Part shown: positions 54,776-63,834 of the stretch, piece by piece
Layout: every line of letters begins with the position of its first letter
How positions within the stretch are numbered: the stretch's first letter is position 1
NCBI GenBank assembly: GCA_965221985.1
Contig: OZ244928.1
Span: 2,790,001-2,854,000, forward strand
DNA length: 64,000 bases
From: J054 sp965221985
GTDB taxonomy: Bacteria > Pseudomonadota > Gammaproteobacteria > Steroidobacterales > GCA-2729495
Reading direction: 5' to 3'
The notes under the pieces: model-generated
Database searches by the model: none
Told to the model about the DNA's origin: nothing
Seen by the model: only the letters and a program-made list of their open reading frames with translations
Position numbers and translations under genes: made by a program

Positions 54776-56130
54776 TGCAGTATCAGAGCCCGAAGCATCT
54801 GGTCCGGCCGGCTAAATCCAATCGCAGTTGGTATTCATGGCTGACCGATAAGGCGCGATTTTTCGCTCGGCTAGCACTGACGTCTCTACTCGTCTTTGGC
54901 CAACTGCCCGCCGCGGAGCTATCTGTCCTGCCCAGGGTCGATTTGGGTGGGGTTTATGAAAGCAATGCACGCATGAGCCGAAACGAGACCGATGAAGCCG
55001 AGGGCGTGTTGGTCGACGGAAGTCTCGAAATCGGCCTTAAAACTGACCGCTCTACCATCGATTTTTTGCCGCGTCTGCGAACCGCGTTTTATGCGGACAA
55101 AAACGATCAAGACCTCGAGGAAGAAGATTATTATCTGCCGCTTTCGCTTGATACACGCACGCTAAAGTCGGTAACGCGCGCACAAATAGGCTATAACGAT
55201 ATCAGCATTCGCAGTAGCGAGCTGAATACGGCCGGTGAAAACGAAATCGGCGGGTCGGCCGACTTAGACGCCATTGAAGATCGCCAGAGAAGATTCTATT
55301 TTCAGCCAGCTTGGAACTACGCGCTATCGCCAAGAGTGAACCTGCGTCTCGATGGATCCTATTCCGACATTAGTTACCAGCGAACCTCCCCAAACCGGCG
55401 ATTCGATTATGACTACTATTCAGCGAGCGCCTCCATTGACCGTCAATTCACGGACAAGATGAATATTGGAGTTTCCGTCGACGGTTCAGAATTCGATGCC
55501 ATTGAACCGCTTTCCGGTCAAACAAACCAAAGCACTGGCTACGGCGCAAACTTGTTCATGGGCTATCAGCTGAGCCAAACCCTGAATGGTTCCTTGTCCG
55601 TAGGTGCTCGCAAGACCCGCGGGGAGTCTGAGTTTCCGCGGAATCAATTTGGTAACTGCTCAAGCCCGTTGGAGCTGTTTTTTGGCATCGTGCGGGACTG
55701 CCTAACAAAATATAGTGGTGATGATTTTACCGGCAATATACAGCTACAAAAAAATAGCGAACAAACAAGCTATAAACTTAACTACGGCAGGGCGATTTCA
55801 CCGAATTCGAATGGCGCGGAACAGGTGCGAGACACTATTTCGGTAACGGCTGATCATCAATTGAAGCCCAATATTTCCGCAAGCCTCAGGTTGCTCTACT
55901 ACCAACAAGATACTGCCGCAGCGCTCTTCCCAAGAAAACAAGACTATTTCAATGGAAGACTAAGCCTGCGGTGGCATTTCTCCAGGCATTGGAGCCTGCG
56001 TGCCACGTACCGCTACACGTGGGTTGACAATCAATTCGTGCAATTTGATCTCACAACCACCGAATCGGACGCTAGAAACAACTACGTATTTCTAGGCATC
56101 GGCTGGCAAGGTCTGGGTTGGCGCTTCTAA
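54775..56130 (+). CDS. Outer-membrane beta-barrel protein of the exopolysaccharide locus
   Basis: A 451-residue protein with a late signal segment (about 28-47: ARLALTSLLVFGQLPAAELS). A long run of alternating strands follows, rich in Tyr, Asn and Asp, and it ends in an aromatic (GWQGLGWRF), the BAM recognition signal. It resembles the PEP-CTERM-system outer-membrane proteins of the EpsL/TIGR03016 kind. These lie next to the export protein and are thought to help pass polymer through the outer membrane. Translation is coupled to the export gene by TAATG. Confidence 0.8.
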   Translation: MQYQSPKHLVRPAKSNRSWYSWLTDKARFFARLALTSLLVFGQLPAAELSVLPRVDLGGVYESNARMSRNETDEAEGVLVDGSLEIGLKTDRSTIDFLPRLRTAFYADKNDQDLEEEDYYLPLSLDTRTLKSVTRAQIGYNDISIRSSELNTAGENEIGGSADLDAIEDRQRRFYFQPAWNYALSPRVNLRLDGSYSDISYQRTSPNRRFDYDYYSASASIDRQFTDKMNIGVSVDGSEFDAIEPLSGQTNQSTGYGANLFMGYQLSQTLNGSLSVGARKTRGESEFPRNQFGNCSSPLELFFGIVRDCLTKYSGDDFTGNIQLQKNSEQTSYKLNYGRAISPNSNGAEQVRDTISVTADHQLKPNISASLRLLYYQQDTAAALFPRKQDYFNGRLSLRWHFSRHWSLRATYRYTWVDNQFVQFDLTTTESDARNNYVFLGIGWQGLGWRF

Positions 56131-56197
56131 GCATCTTCTACGTTACTATTTCAACCATTCCATCCAGTATCCGGCAACAGCGGGAGTCAAGACGAGC

Positions 56198-57511
56198 ATG
56201 AGAATCAGTATTTTCGGATTGGGCTACGTGGGCGCGGTATCGGCAGCCTGTCTGGCGAGGGACGGCCACGAAGTTCTCGGTGTCGATCCTAACCAAACTA
56301 AGGTCGATCTAATCAATGGGGGCAGCACGCCCATTATCGAAGCCGATGTTGGAGAAATCATCGCAGCCTCGGTAAAAAGCGGCGCCTTGCGTGCAACCAC
56401 CGATTCAGCGCAAGCCATTGCCGAAACTGATATGTCCTTCGTCTGTGTGGGCACCCCGTCAGCGCCAAACGGCAGCCTGGACCTTCGATTTGTTGAAGCA
56501 GTTTGCGACGAAATTGGCGCGGCGCTCACCGACAAGGAAAGTCGACATACCGTTGTTATTCGTAGCACGATTCTGCCAGGCACGATGCAAGAACTCGTTA
56601 TTCCAACCCTGGAGCGCAGCTCCGGCAAACGTGCCGGAGTCGACTTTGGGATTTGCAACAATCCAGAATTTTTGCGCGAAGGCACGGCCGTTAAAGATTA
56701 CGACAACCCACCCAAAACTGTGATCGGCGCCAATGACGAGGCAAGCGCCAAACAACTGGCTAGCGTGTACGAACATCTCGACGCGCCCCTCATTACTACC
56801 CAAATCAATGTTGCCGAACTCGTGAAATACGTCGATAACGTCTGGCACGCTCTCAAGGTCGGATTTGCCAACGAGGTGGGCTCGCTTTGCAAGCCCCTCG
56901 GGATAGACAGTCATCGGGTTATGGACATCTTCTGCCAGGATACTAAATTGAACTTGTCGCCCTACTACCTCAAACCCGGATTCGCCTTTGGCGGCTCTTG
57001 CCTACCTAAGGATGTGCGCGCACTAAACTACGAGGCGTCTCAGCAAGATGTGAAACTGCCAATCATCGATGCCATCATGGAAAGCAATCGACTGCAAGTC
57101 GAGCGCGGCCTGGCGCTAATAATGGCCCAAACGAGTAAGAAGGTGGGCGTGCTCGGATTTAGCTTCAAGGCGGGCACCGATGATTTACGCGAGAGCCCAA
57201 TGGTCGAGGTTATCGAGCGTTTGCTTGGCAAAGGCTATGATGTTCGGCTCTATGACCGCAATGTAAACTTGGCAAAGCTCGTGGGTGCGAATCGCGAGTA
57301 TATTCTCAAGCATATCCCGCATATCGCCGCCTTAATGGTGGATTCCATGTCCGAACTGCTAGAGCATGCGGAGGTCATCGTGATCGGCAATCCAGCCCGG
57401 GAATTCCAGGAAGTCATCAAGAACAAGCGGGACGATCAACGTATCATTGATCTGGTGCGTATAGTCGATGATCGGCGTTCCGATGATGGCTATGTCGGCA
57501 TTGCGTGGTAG
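56198..57511 (+). CDS. UDP-glucose/GDP-mannose dehydrogenase family protein, AlgD-like
   Basis: Oxidises a nucleotide sugar at C6 to the uronic acid with two NAD+. The 437-residue protein has ISIFGLGYVGAVSAACLA at the N-terminus, VSFVCVGTPS-type MSFVCVGTPSAPNGSLDL, CNNPEFLREGTAVKDY, and FGGSCLPKDVRAL. The catalytic Cys is residue 268, the same number as in Pseudomonas AlgD (GDP-mannose 6-dehydrogenase). The overall sequence also reads more like AlgD than like UDP-glucose dehydrogenase. It is downstream of the beta-barrel gene and probably supplies a uronic acid to the polymer. Confidence 0.9.
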   Translation: MRISIFGLGYVGAVSAACLARDGHEVLGVDPNQTKVDLINGGSTPIIEADVGEIIAASVKSGALRATTDSAQAIAETDMSFVCVGTPSAPNGSLDLRFVEAVCDEIGAALTDKESRHTVVIRSTILPGTMQELVIPTLERSSGKRAGVDFGICNNPEFLREGTAVKDYDNPPKTVIGANDEASAKQLASVYEHLDAPLITTQINVAELVKYVDNVWHALKVGFANEVGSLCKPLGIDSHRVMDIFCQDTKLNLSPYYLKPGFAFGGSCLPKDVRALNYEASQQDVKLPIIDAIMESNRLQVERGLALIMAQTSKKVGVLGFSFKAGTDDLRESPMVEVIERLLGKGYDVRLYDRNVNLAKLVGANREYILKHIPHIAALMVDSMSELLEHAEVIVIGNPAREFQEVIKNKRDDQRIIDLVRIVDDRRSDDGYVGIAW

Positions 57512-57558
57512 CGCTGGCGACGCCTTAGACTCTTGATCGCCGCAGAATCCCGAGGAAA

Positions 57559-57633
57559 TGGTGGGCGATACTGGGATTGAACCAGTGACCTCTGCCGTGT
57601 GAAGGCAGCGCTCTCCCGCTGAGCTAATCGCCC
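57559..57633 (-). tRNA. tRNA-Val (anticodon CAC)
   Basis: The cloverleaf begins GGGCGATTAGCTCAGCGGGA. The anticodon stem CTGCC/GGCAG holds loop TTCACAC with anticodon CAC. The T-arm has CACTGGTTCAATCCCAGTA and CCA is encoded. It lies opposite to its neighbours between the AlgD-like gene and the ATPase gene. The rest of the 57512-57856 gap holds no recognised gene. Confidence 0.95.
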
Positions 57634-57648
57634 GGTACCGGACGCGGA

Positions 57649-57654
57649 ATCATA
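57649..57654 (-). promoter_or_regulatory. -10 element of the tRNA-Val promoter
   Basis: TATGAT on the minus strand ends 15 nt before the tRNA 5' end, followed by TCCGCGTCC, a GC-rich discriminator typical of stable-RNA promoters. The -35 position (57672-57677, TTTCGA) matches the consensus poorly. Confidence 0.45.
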
Positions 57655-57856
57655 CACAAGCCTCGCTGACCTCGAAAGAACCCGGTAACAAGCAGTGAAC
57701 GAATTCATGACCCCCAGGCGAGCGGCGGCAAATCATGGGAAAAATGCGCTCCATTCCCGGGCAAAACCGGCCCCAATGTACTAGGATATTGAATTGACCG
57801 CCCGTAGGCCTTTGTAGATAAACGAAAAATCCCGACAATGAGCGTTAAATAGTTAG

Positions 57857-59152
57857 ATGTACGAACAATTCTTCAATTTGGAGTCCCGGCCTTTTGATCT
57901 GACGCCTGATCCGCGTTTCATGTTCATGACACCACAGCACTCACGGGCCGTGGCGAATATTCGCTTTGCCCTGCTCAATCGGGATAGTTTTGTCATCATC
58001 ACGGGCGAAATCGGCATTGGCAAGACCACCATTCTCAACACGGTGCTCGACGACTTGGGCCATGACTATGTCACCGCCAAGCTAACCCACACGACCCTTA
58101 GTCGCATTGAACTCCTGCAGGCTTTGCTATCCGAGTTCGATATGCCGAACTACAGTAAGAAGAAGGTGTTGCTACTGGACACCCTGAGGAGCTTCTTTCT
58201 AGAACAGCATCGACAAGACAAGCATGTCGTCATCATTGTGGACGAAGCGCAGAATCTAAGCAGCGCCGCGCTAGAGGAACTGCGTTTGCTCTCCTGCATC
58301 GACACAAGTGACCGGCGCATAGTCTCCATCGTCCTCACCGGTCAACGCGGACTAGACGACCTGGTAGATGCCCCCGGCATGCGCCAGTTGCGCCAGCGTG
58401 CACGCTTGAGGCAGAGGCTGGAAGCTCTGAACGAAAGTGAAACCTTTGACTATATCCAACACCGACTGGCGGTTGCGGGTGGTGATGCGGATGTGATTTT
58501 TACGACTGAGGCCATTAAAGAGATACACCGGCTATGTTTCGGTATTCCGCGCTTGATCAACACCCTAGCAGATACGGCCATGATGGCATGCTTCGTGGAA
58601 TCGATTGACAACGTGAGCCTCGAGGTCGTTGACGCGGCTGCCCAAGAACTTCGCTGGCAATGGCTGGAGGAGCGAGACGAGGAAATTCTGGCACAAAATC
58701 CTAGCAGTTCAACGCCCAAGATCTACGACGCGCCACCGGTAAATTTGATTGTTTACCGGGACGGCAAGTTGATCGAGCAAAGTCAAGCCAGTAGCTTTCC
58801 ATTTGTGATCGGACGCAGCAACGCCAACGATCTGGTCATTATCGATAAGGAAGTAAGCCGCCGGCACGCCATCATTGACCGTATCGGCGGCATTTATGTG
58901 ATTGAAGACCTCAATAGCAAGAATGGAATTCTTGTAAACCGTAAACGCCGATCGCGTGCCTTGCTAAGATCGGGTGACATAGTCACTTTTGGCCAAGTCG
59001 ATGTGACTTTCCATATGGATTCATCGGCGAGCGGCGATGGCGAGGAAATTGCCGAAGACGACACCAGCAACATCGAGACCATTGCGACGGGCCTGGACAG
59101 CCTGGATGATGGCGAAGAGCCGACCAGCAATATTTCTGAGAAACTAGGCTAA
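57857..59152 (+). CDS. XrtA-locus AAA ATPase (ExeA/GspA type) fused to an FHA domain
   Basis: A 431-residue protein. Residues 1-270 match the ExeA-like ATPase of PEP-CTERM/exosortase loci: MYEQFFNLESRPFDLTPDPR, Walker A TGEIGIGKTT at 49-58, Walker B VIIVDEAQNL near 125-134. A central acidic linker follows. Residues about 295-388 are an FHA domain (GRSNANDLVI at 319-328, SRRHAI at 334-339, NSKNGILV). The last 45 residues are acidic. The ATPase role in export is inferred; the FHA part suggests docking to a phosphothreonine protein. It lies next to the sugar transferase and converges with it. Confidence 0.85.
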   Translation: MYEQFFNLESRPFDLTPDPRFMFMTPQHSRAVANIRFALLNRDSFVIITGEIGIGKTTILNTVLDDLGHDYVTAKLTHTTLSRIELLQALLSEFDMPNYSKKKVLLLDTLRSFFLEQHRQDKHVVIIVDEAQNLSSAALEELRLLSCIDTSDRRIVSIVLTGQRGLDDLVDAPGMRQLRQRARLRQRLEALNESETFDYIQHRLAVAGGDADVIFTTEAIKEIHRLCFGIPRLINTLADTAMMACFVESIDNVSLEVVDAAAQELRWQWLEERDEEILAQNPSSSTPKIYDAPPVNLIVYRDGKLIEQSQASSFPFVIGRSNANDLVIIDKEVSRRHAIIDRIGGIYVIEDLNSKNGILVNRKRRSRALLRSGDIVTFGQVDVTFHMDSSASGDGEEIAEDDTSNIETIATGLDSLDDGEEPTSNISEKLG

Positions 59153-59161
59153 ATAACTTAG

Positions 59162-59187
59162 TTAAGCTATTGTTTTAAATAGCTTAA
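59162..59187. terminator. AT-rich perfect hairpin between convergent genes
   Basis: TTAAGCTATT and AATAGCTTAA form a 10-bp perfect stem around GTTTTA. It lies right after the ATPase stop and overlaps the last codon of the sugar-transferase gene. It probably works as a bidirectional terminator, although it has few G-C pairs and no long T-tract. Confidence 0.5.
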
Positions 59188-60680
59188 TTAGGGGTTTCCC
59201 TGTTCTGTTCGCGAACCAGTCCCATCTGAGCATCTTCGGCTGTGGTGGTCGCCTCCGCCGACTGTCGTGGCCCGGCCATACTAATGGCCCGCCCCCAGAA
59301 CACGACCTCAAGGGTTTGCAGTAACACAAAAAGATCGAAAACAACATTGCCGTTCTTGATGTAGTACAGATCGTATTTTAGTTTTTCGCGAGCATCCTCG
59401 ACCGAAGCACCATACGGAAAATTCAGCTGGGCCCAGCCGGTAAGGCCGGGACGAACGCAGTGCCGGTGATCATAGAGTGGGATAGCCTCGGCCAACTGCT
59501 CCACGAACTCGGGGCGCTCGGGGCGTGGCCCGACGATACTCATCTCGCCCCGCAACACATTAAATACCTGCGGCAGCTCATCAATACGAAAGCGGCGGAT
59601 AATCTTACCCGTTCGCGTTACACGGCTATCGCTCGCACCACCAGCCCACTGCACACCGTCCTGCTCGGCATTTTCAACCATGCTGCGAAACTTTAGTAGG
59701 GAAAATTTTCGATCATTTCGGCCCACGCGCGTCTGACGATATAGGAACTTGGCGTCTGCTCCGTCCTCCAAACGAATGGCCGCCATTACAATTAGCAAAA
59801 ACGGACCCGCGAACAACAAGAGTACGCCCGCGACTAACAAGTCAAAAACACGCTTGGTGACTCGAAAAAACCAGTCGGTATGGCCAGTCGCCGCGAAGAT
59901 AAGCCAACCAGGATGCAATACATCGAGGTCGATTTTCTCAGTTTCCTTTTCCAGAAACTCAATCACCTCTTCGACAGGCACACCAGAAAACTTCTGCTCC
60001 AGCAGTTCTCTGGCCGGAAATGCTCCTCGCCGGTCATCGAGCGCAACGACAACCTTATCCGCGCCTAAGCGCTGCAGACCGTCCTCCAAACTGACCAAGG
60101 GCTCTAAACCAAGTTCCGCCGCAACCGCGCGCTCGCCATCATTCGCAGGCACGTAGCCGAGAATGTCGAAGCGCCGTCGGTCTGCCCGACGGCGCAGAAG
60201 CGCAATTTTGCTCGCAATGCGGCCAGCACCCAATATTAGAATTCGCCGCTTCGAAGGATTGAAGTCCGCTTGTCGCAGCAAGTACCAGCGAAGAAATGCT
60301 AAGCCCACGGCAGAAAGCAGCATCGCCAGCGCCAGTACGCCGCGGCCGGTGACCACAGCGGGAATTAGATAGAAAAACAGCACATTGGCGAGGCCACCAA
60401 TGCCAGCGGCTACGATTACTCGGGCAACTAACTCCCAACGGCGTGGGCGCTGACGGGCACGGTACATGCCCATGCTGACCATACCCATGATCATCCAGAA
60501 CCCGAACACAGCCGCCCGGGGACCGGCCGGACCCAAAATATCGACGGCGCGTGAAAAATCAAAACCGAAACGCAGCAGTACTGCGAGATAAAAGGCAACT
60601 AGCGCGACCAGTAGATCCGCCACAACCAATATCACCGTTGGGTTGCTCACACGTAGCAAGAGATTGAGTAGTCGCTGCAA
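59184..60680 (-). CDS. Polyprenyl-phosphate sugar-1-phosphate transferase (exopolysaccharide initiator)
   Basis: A 498-residue PHPT family protein. It has four or five N-terminal membrane helices (1-150), a nucleotide-binding-like middle domain (RRILILGAGRIASKIALL), and a C-terminal catalytic domain. That domain carries TKRVFDLLVAGVLLLFAGP, FLYRQTRVGRNDRKFSLLKF, RIDELPQVFNVLRGEMSIVG, PRPERPEF and VRPGLTGWAQLNFPYG. It matches sugar transferases of PEP-CTERM (EpsB) type systems. The start codon is TTG at 60680 with AAGG upstream; no ATG precedes the conserved N-terminus. It should begin the repeat unit on undecaprenyl phosphate. Confidence 0.9.
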   Translation of the reverse strand: MQRLLNLLLRVSNPTVILVVADLLVALVAFYLAVLLRFGFDFSRAVDILGPAGPRAAVFGFWMIMGMVSMGMYRARQRPRRWELVARVIVAAGIGGLANVLFFYLIPAVVTGRGVLALAMLLSAVGLAFLRWYLLRQADFNPSKRRILILGAGRIASKIALLRRRADRRRFDILGYVPANDGERAVAAELGLEPLVSLEDGLQRLGADKVVVALDDRRGAFPARELLEQKFSGVPVEEVIEFLEKETEKIDLDVLHPGWLIFAATGHTDWFFRVTKRVFDLLVAGVLLLFAGPFLLIVMAAIRLEDGADAKFLYRQTRVGRNDRKFSLLKFRSMVENAEQDGVQWAGGASDSRVTRTGKIIRRFRIDELPQVFNVLRGEMSIVGPRPERPEFVEQLAEAIPLYDHRHCVRPGLTGWAQLNFPYGASVEDAREKLKYDLYYIKNGNVVFDLFVLLQTLEVVFWGRAISMAGPRQSAEATTTAEDAQMGLVREQNRETPN

Positions 60681-61128
60681 GATTTCTACCTTTCGTGTGT
60701 TCCTAGATTGCCTTGCAAATCGTCAGTGCTTGCGCGAACTGCCCGCCCGTAATACCTCTGGAGATCGAATATCGCAGATGCTGACCCGGGGTAGGTAATT
60801 ATACGTGCTGCAGATCTACCGGCTGCTTTCGTGCGTCACGTTTCTGACCCGCTTCCCAAACCAGCGGCAAGAGTCCGATGACACACATAACAAGCTGTAT
60901 TATATAGATTTTCTCATATTCTAAGCCAATCCGGGACACCGGGACGAGCAGGGAAGCCACGCGCCAGGACAAATTTAGAGACGACGTTCAAACTCTAAAC
61001 CCGCAAAGCTGTGTATGCTCTAGAGCTGGCCGAAGACGGAACCGAGGGTACCGCTTCACCTGTGGCACCAGCCTCTCTGACAATCTATAGAGCTGAGCAA
61101 TAAGTAATAGCATTTTAGGCTGATAACG
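60681..61128. promoter_or_regulatory. Divergent intergenic region with AT-rich core and small dyads
   Basis: About 450 bp without a coding frame I can support. An AT-rich tract lies at 60885-60935 and includes TATAAT read leftward at 60904-60899, a candidate promoter for the sugar transferase with a 200-nt leader. TTTAGAG (60974-60980) and CTCTAAA (60993-60999) form a 7-bp dyad, and GCTCTAGAGC at 61017-61026 is a palindrome; either may be a regulator site. GTGGCAC near 61064 lacks the sigma-54 -12 partner. Confidence 0.4.
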
Positions 61129-61899
61129 ATGAAAGTAGTTCTTTTTTGTGGCGGACTTGGAACGAGGTTAAGGGAGCACTCTGAAACCATCCCGAAACCG
61201 CTTGTGCACGTCGGTTACCGGCCAATTCTTTGGCACCTAATGAAGTACTACGCCCACTTTGGCCACAAGGAATTTATTCTTTGCCTCGGCTACCGCGGCG
61301 ATATGGTCAAGGATTACTTTCGTAACTACGACCCCTATCTGTCCGTAGATTTCAAAATGTCGCAAGGTGGCAGCCGCATCGAGCCCGGCACCAGCGACAT
61401 CGACGATTGGGAAATACAGTTCGCGGAAACGGGTCTGCATTCCAATCTCGGACAACGATTGCTCGCGGTGCGCGACTATATCGGATCTGATGAGATGTTT
61501 CTCGCCAACTACGCGGATTCCTTGTCTGACCTGGACCTCAATCAATTTGTTAAGCAGTTCAAGAACACGAAAGCCGTTGCTGGTTTTCTAGCAGTTCGGC
61601 CCTCGCAGAGCTTTCATACAGTAACGGTCAGTCAAAACGGAAACGTCTCAGGTATTGAACCCATTACCGAATCCGATTGCTGGATCAATGGGGGCTATAT
61701 GACACTGAGGCGAGAAATATTTGACTATATGAAGCCGGGCGAAGAATTGGTCGAAGAGCCCTTCCGCCGACTGATGAAAGAAGACAAGCTCTACGCCCAA
61801 GAATATCAAGGCTTCTGGAAGGCCATGGATACTTTCAAAGACAAGATCGAATATGATCGGATGAATGGCCGGGGCGACATGCCGTGGCAACTGTGGTGA
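61129..61899 (+). CDS. Glucose-1-phosphate cytidylyltransferase-like sugar nucleotidyltransferase
   Basis: A 256-residue nucleotidyltransferase with LFCGGLGTRLREHSETIPKP at the N-terminus (nucleotide loop and catalytic Lys), then HKEFILCLGYRGDMVKDYF, MFLANYADSLSDLDLN, and DCWINGGYMTLRREIFDYM. FWKAMDTFKDK is near the end. These resemble RfbF-type glucose-1-phosphate cytidylyltransferases, which make CDP-glucose for deoxysugars. The CDP-glucose dehydratase that would follow is not in the window. The enzyme may instead activate another sugar here. It is followed 37 bp later by a PIG-L deacetylase, probably in one operon. Confidence 0.83.
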   Translation: MKVVLFCGGLGTRLREHSETIPKPLVHVGYRPILWHLMKYYAHFGHKEFILCLGYRGDMVKDYFRNYDPYLSVDFKMSQGGSRIEPGTSDIDDWEIQFAETGLHSNLGQRLLAVRDYIGSDEMFLANYADSLSDLDLNQFVKQFKNTKAVAGFLAVRPSQSFHTVTVSQNGNVSGIEPITESDCWINGGYMTLRREIFDYMKPGEELVEEPFRRLMKEDKLYAQEYQGFWKAMDTFKDKIEYDRMNGRGDMPWQLW

Positions 61900-61936
61900 A
61901 ATTCATAGACCATTTCTCCCTTCGTTTGAAATCTAA

Positions 61937-62596
61937 ATGCTATCTCTAAATCTCGGTAAACAAGACTCGGCACCGCTGCGCCTGCTTTGTTTGGGTGCGC
62001 ATTGCGACGATATAGAAATCGGCTGCGGCGGGACACTCCTGACACTGCTTGCAGGCGATCGTCCCTTAGTCATTGACTGGGTCGTGTTCAGCTCCTCGCC
62101 TATCCGCAAACGCGAGGCCGAAAATAGTTTTCATGCACTGTGCGGCACGGCTGAGGAGCGACGCATTGGCGTCGCCGACTTTCGCAACGGCTATTTCCCT
62201 CAGGAGACCACGGCCATCAAGGATTTTTTTGAAGACCTAAAAAAAACCGTCGAACCAGACCTGATTCTCACCCATCACCGCGGGGATAGACACCAAGATC
62301 ATCGATGTATTGCCGAACTGACTTGGAACACTTTCCGCAACGATCTTATTCTGGAGTACGAGATACCCAAATACGATGGCGACCTGGGCACTCCCAACGT
62401 CTACATACCAATATCAGATACCCTGCGGGCGCGAAAAATTGAGCTGCTTTGCGAGCACTTTCCCAGTCAATCTAGCAAACATTGGTTCGATACCGACTTA
62501 TTCACAAGCTTGATGAGAATACGCGGTATGGAAAGCGCGACGCCCTCCAAATTCGCCGAGGCTTTCTACGGGCCGAAAATTAGCGTGGCGCTTTAG
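61937..62596 (+). CDS. PIG-L/LmbE-family N-deacetylase
   Basis: Zinc-dependent deacetylase of 219 residues. Visible motifs are LCLGAHCDDIEIGCGG (about 16-31) with the metal-binding His-Asp-Asp set, and HHRGDRHQDHR near residue 113, the second His motif. Family members remove N-acetyl groups from GlcNAc-containing compounds. It follows the sugar nucleotidyltransferase, so the target is probably a sugar in the exopolysaccharide route, but neither substrate nor localisation can be read from the sequence. No signal peptide is present. It is convergent with the PLP decarboxylase. Confidence 0.87.
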   Translation: MLSLNLGKQDSAPLRLLCLGAHCDDIEIGCGGTLLTLLAGDRPLVIDWVVFSSSPIRKREAENSFHALCGTAEERRIGVADFRNGYFPQETTAIKDFFEDLKKTVEPDLILTHHRGDRHQDHRCIAELTWNTFRNDLILEYEIPKYDGDLGTPNVYIPISDTLRARKIELLCEHFPSQSSKHWFDTDLFTSLMRIRGMESATPSKFAEAFYGPKISVAL

Positions 62597-62607
62597 CTAG
62601 CGGGGTT

Positions 62608-63834
62608 TCACAGAAGAACTTCTCGAGCCGGCGGGTGGCTTAAGAAGCCGATTGGGCTAGCTGATAATCCATAGGCCCCAGATTGAAGTACGACCACCAA
62701 GTCGCCGGTATCCGCATTGGCCAGGTCCATTTGATCGGCTAGCAAATCTATGGGCGTGCACAGTGGGCCCACGACGCTAAGCTTCTCGCGTTTTCGACCT
62801 TGCACACGATTACCAATGAGCACTGGGTAGTCGCGTCGAATCACTTGACCAAGATTCCCCGTGGCCGCCAAATGGTGATTCATGCCCCCATCAACCACTA
62901 GAAACACGCGGCCCCGCGAATGCTTGCGATCAATCACTTTCGCGACGTAGAAACCGGCCTCGGCCACAATGTATCGACCCAGCTCCAATTGAAGCTCGGC
63001 GCCGGGCAGTTCACGCGCGGCTTGCTGCGCAAGATTTTCCAACAAGCTGCCTAGATCCCCGACTTGCAAAGCTTTATCGCCCGGAAAATACGGCACGCCA
63101 AAGCCGCCGCCGAATAAGAACAAACGAGGCATTCGGGGCGCTCCCTTCGACAAGTCTGCCAAGAGACTGCAACCGGCACTCAAACATTCACTCAAGGCAG
63201 ATGATTCTAGACATTGAGACCCCGCAAAAAAATGAAACCCCCTGAAGTCAATGGCCTCCTGATCGATGCTGGCCAGCAAGGCCGGCACGAGCTCCGAATC
63301 GATGCCGAAGGGTTTGGCACCGCTCGACATTTTCATCCCGGAGGCACGCAGCTCAAAATTGGCGTTAACCCGCACGAGTACGGCCGCCGGGCGACCCGCG
63401 GCGCGCGCGATTCGCTCTAAACGGCGCAACTCATTCGACGATTCAATACAGACCAAAACACGGGCAGCATGCGCGGCCATCAGCTCATCGTCGGACTTGC
63501 CCGGCCCAGCGAAGCTGATGCTTTCTCCCGGCATCCCCGCTGCCAGCGCCCGCTGCAACTCGCCGCCGGATGCGACATCCAAGCCGTCCACGCCTTGTGC
63601 AATAAAGTTCAACAATTCTGGATGGGGATTGGCTTTGACCGAATAGCTAAGCCGCATCGCAGGCGGCATTAAGGCACGCAAATCATCCAAGCGTTGCTGT
63701 AAACATTCACGTGAGTAGATGTAGAGAGGCGTGCTTCCCGCTTGCGCAACGATCTCCGACACCGATTTGCCATCTATGATCAATTCATCGTTGCGAACCT
63801 CGAGATCCCGCTCAATATGGATTGGTAGTTTCAT
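62608..63834 (-). CDS. Exosortase A system-associated PLP-dependent decarboxylase
   Basis: A 408-residue fold III PLP enzyme related to diaminopimelate decarboxylase. It has the PLP lysine in RLSYSVKANPHPELLNF (Lys67), GLDVASGGELQRALA, FLFGGGFGVPYFPGDK, LELGRYIVAEAG, FLVVDGGMNHHLAA and VVGPLCTPIDLLAD. Its companion with an ATGA overlap is an AMP-forming acyl-CoA ligase at the right edge; together they match the pair found in exosortase A gene sets. The reaction is not established. Lysine synthesis is unlikely because its partner genes are exosortase-linked. Confidence 0.9.
   Translation of the reverse strand: MKLPIHIERDLEVRNDELIIDGKSVSEIVAQAGSTPLYIYSRECLQQRLDDLRALMPPAMRLSYSVKANPHPELLNFIAQGVDGLDVASGGELQRALAAGMPGESISFAGPGKSDDELMAAHAARVLVCIESSNELRRLERIARAAGRPAAVLVRVNANFELRASGMKMSSGAKPFGIDSELVPALLASIDQEAIDFRGFHFFAGSQCLESSALSECLSAGCSLLADLSKGAPRMPRLFLFGGGFGVPYFPGDKALQVGDLGSLLENLAQQAARELPGAELQLELGRYIVAEAGFYVAKVIDRKHSRGRVFLVVDGGMNHHLAATGNLGQVIRRDYPVLIGNRVQGRKREKLSVVGPLCTPIDLLADQMDLANADTGDLVVVLQSGAYGLSASPIGFLSHPPAREVLL

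Noticed and set aside
57559..57633. tRNA-Val as the attachment site of an integrated element
   Set aside because: No direct repeat of its 3' end and no integrase gene are visible in the window.
61060..61080. GTGGCAC resembling a sigma-54 -24 element upstream of the nucleotidyltransferase
   Set aside because: No GC dinucleotide lies 10 bp downstream.
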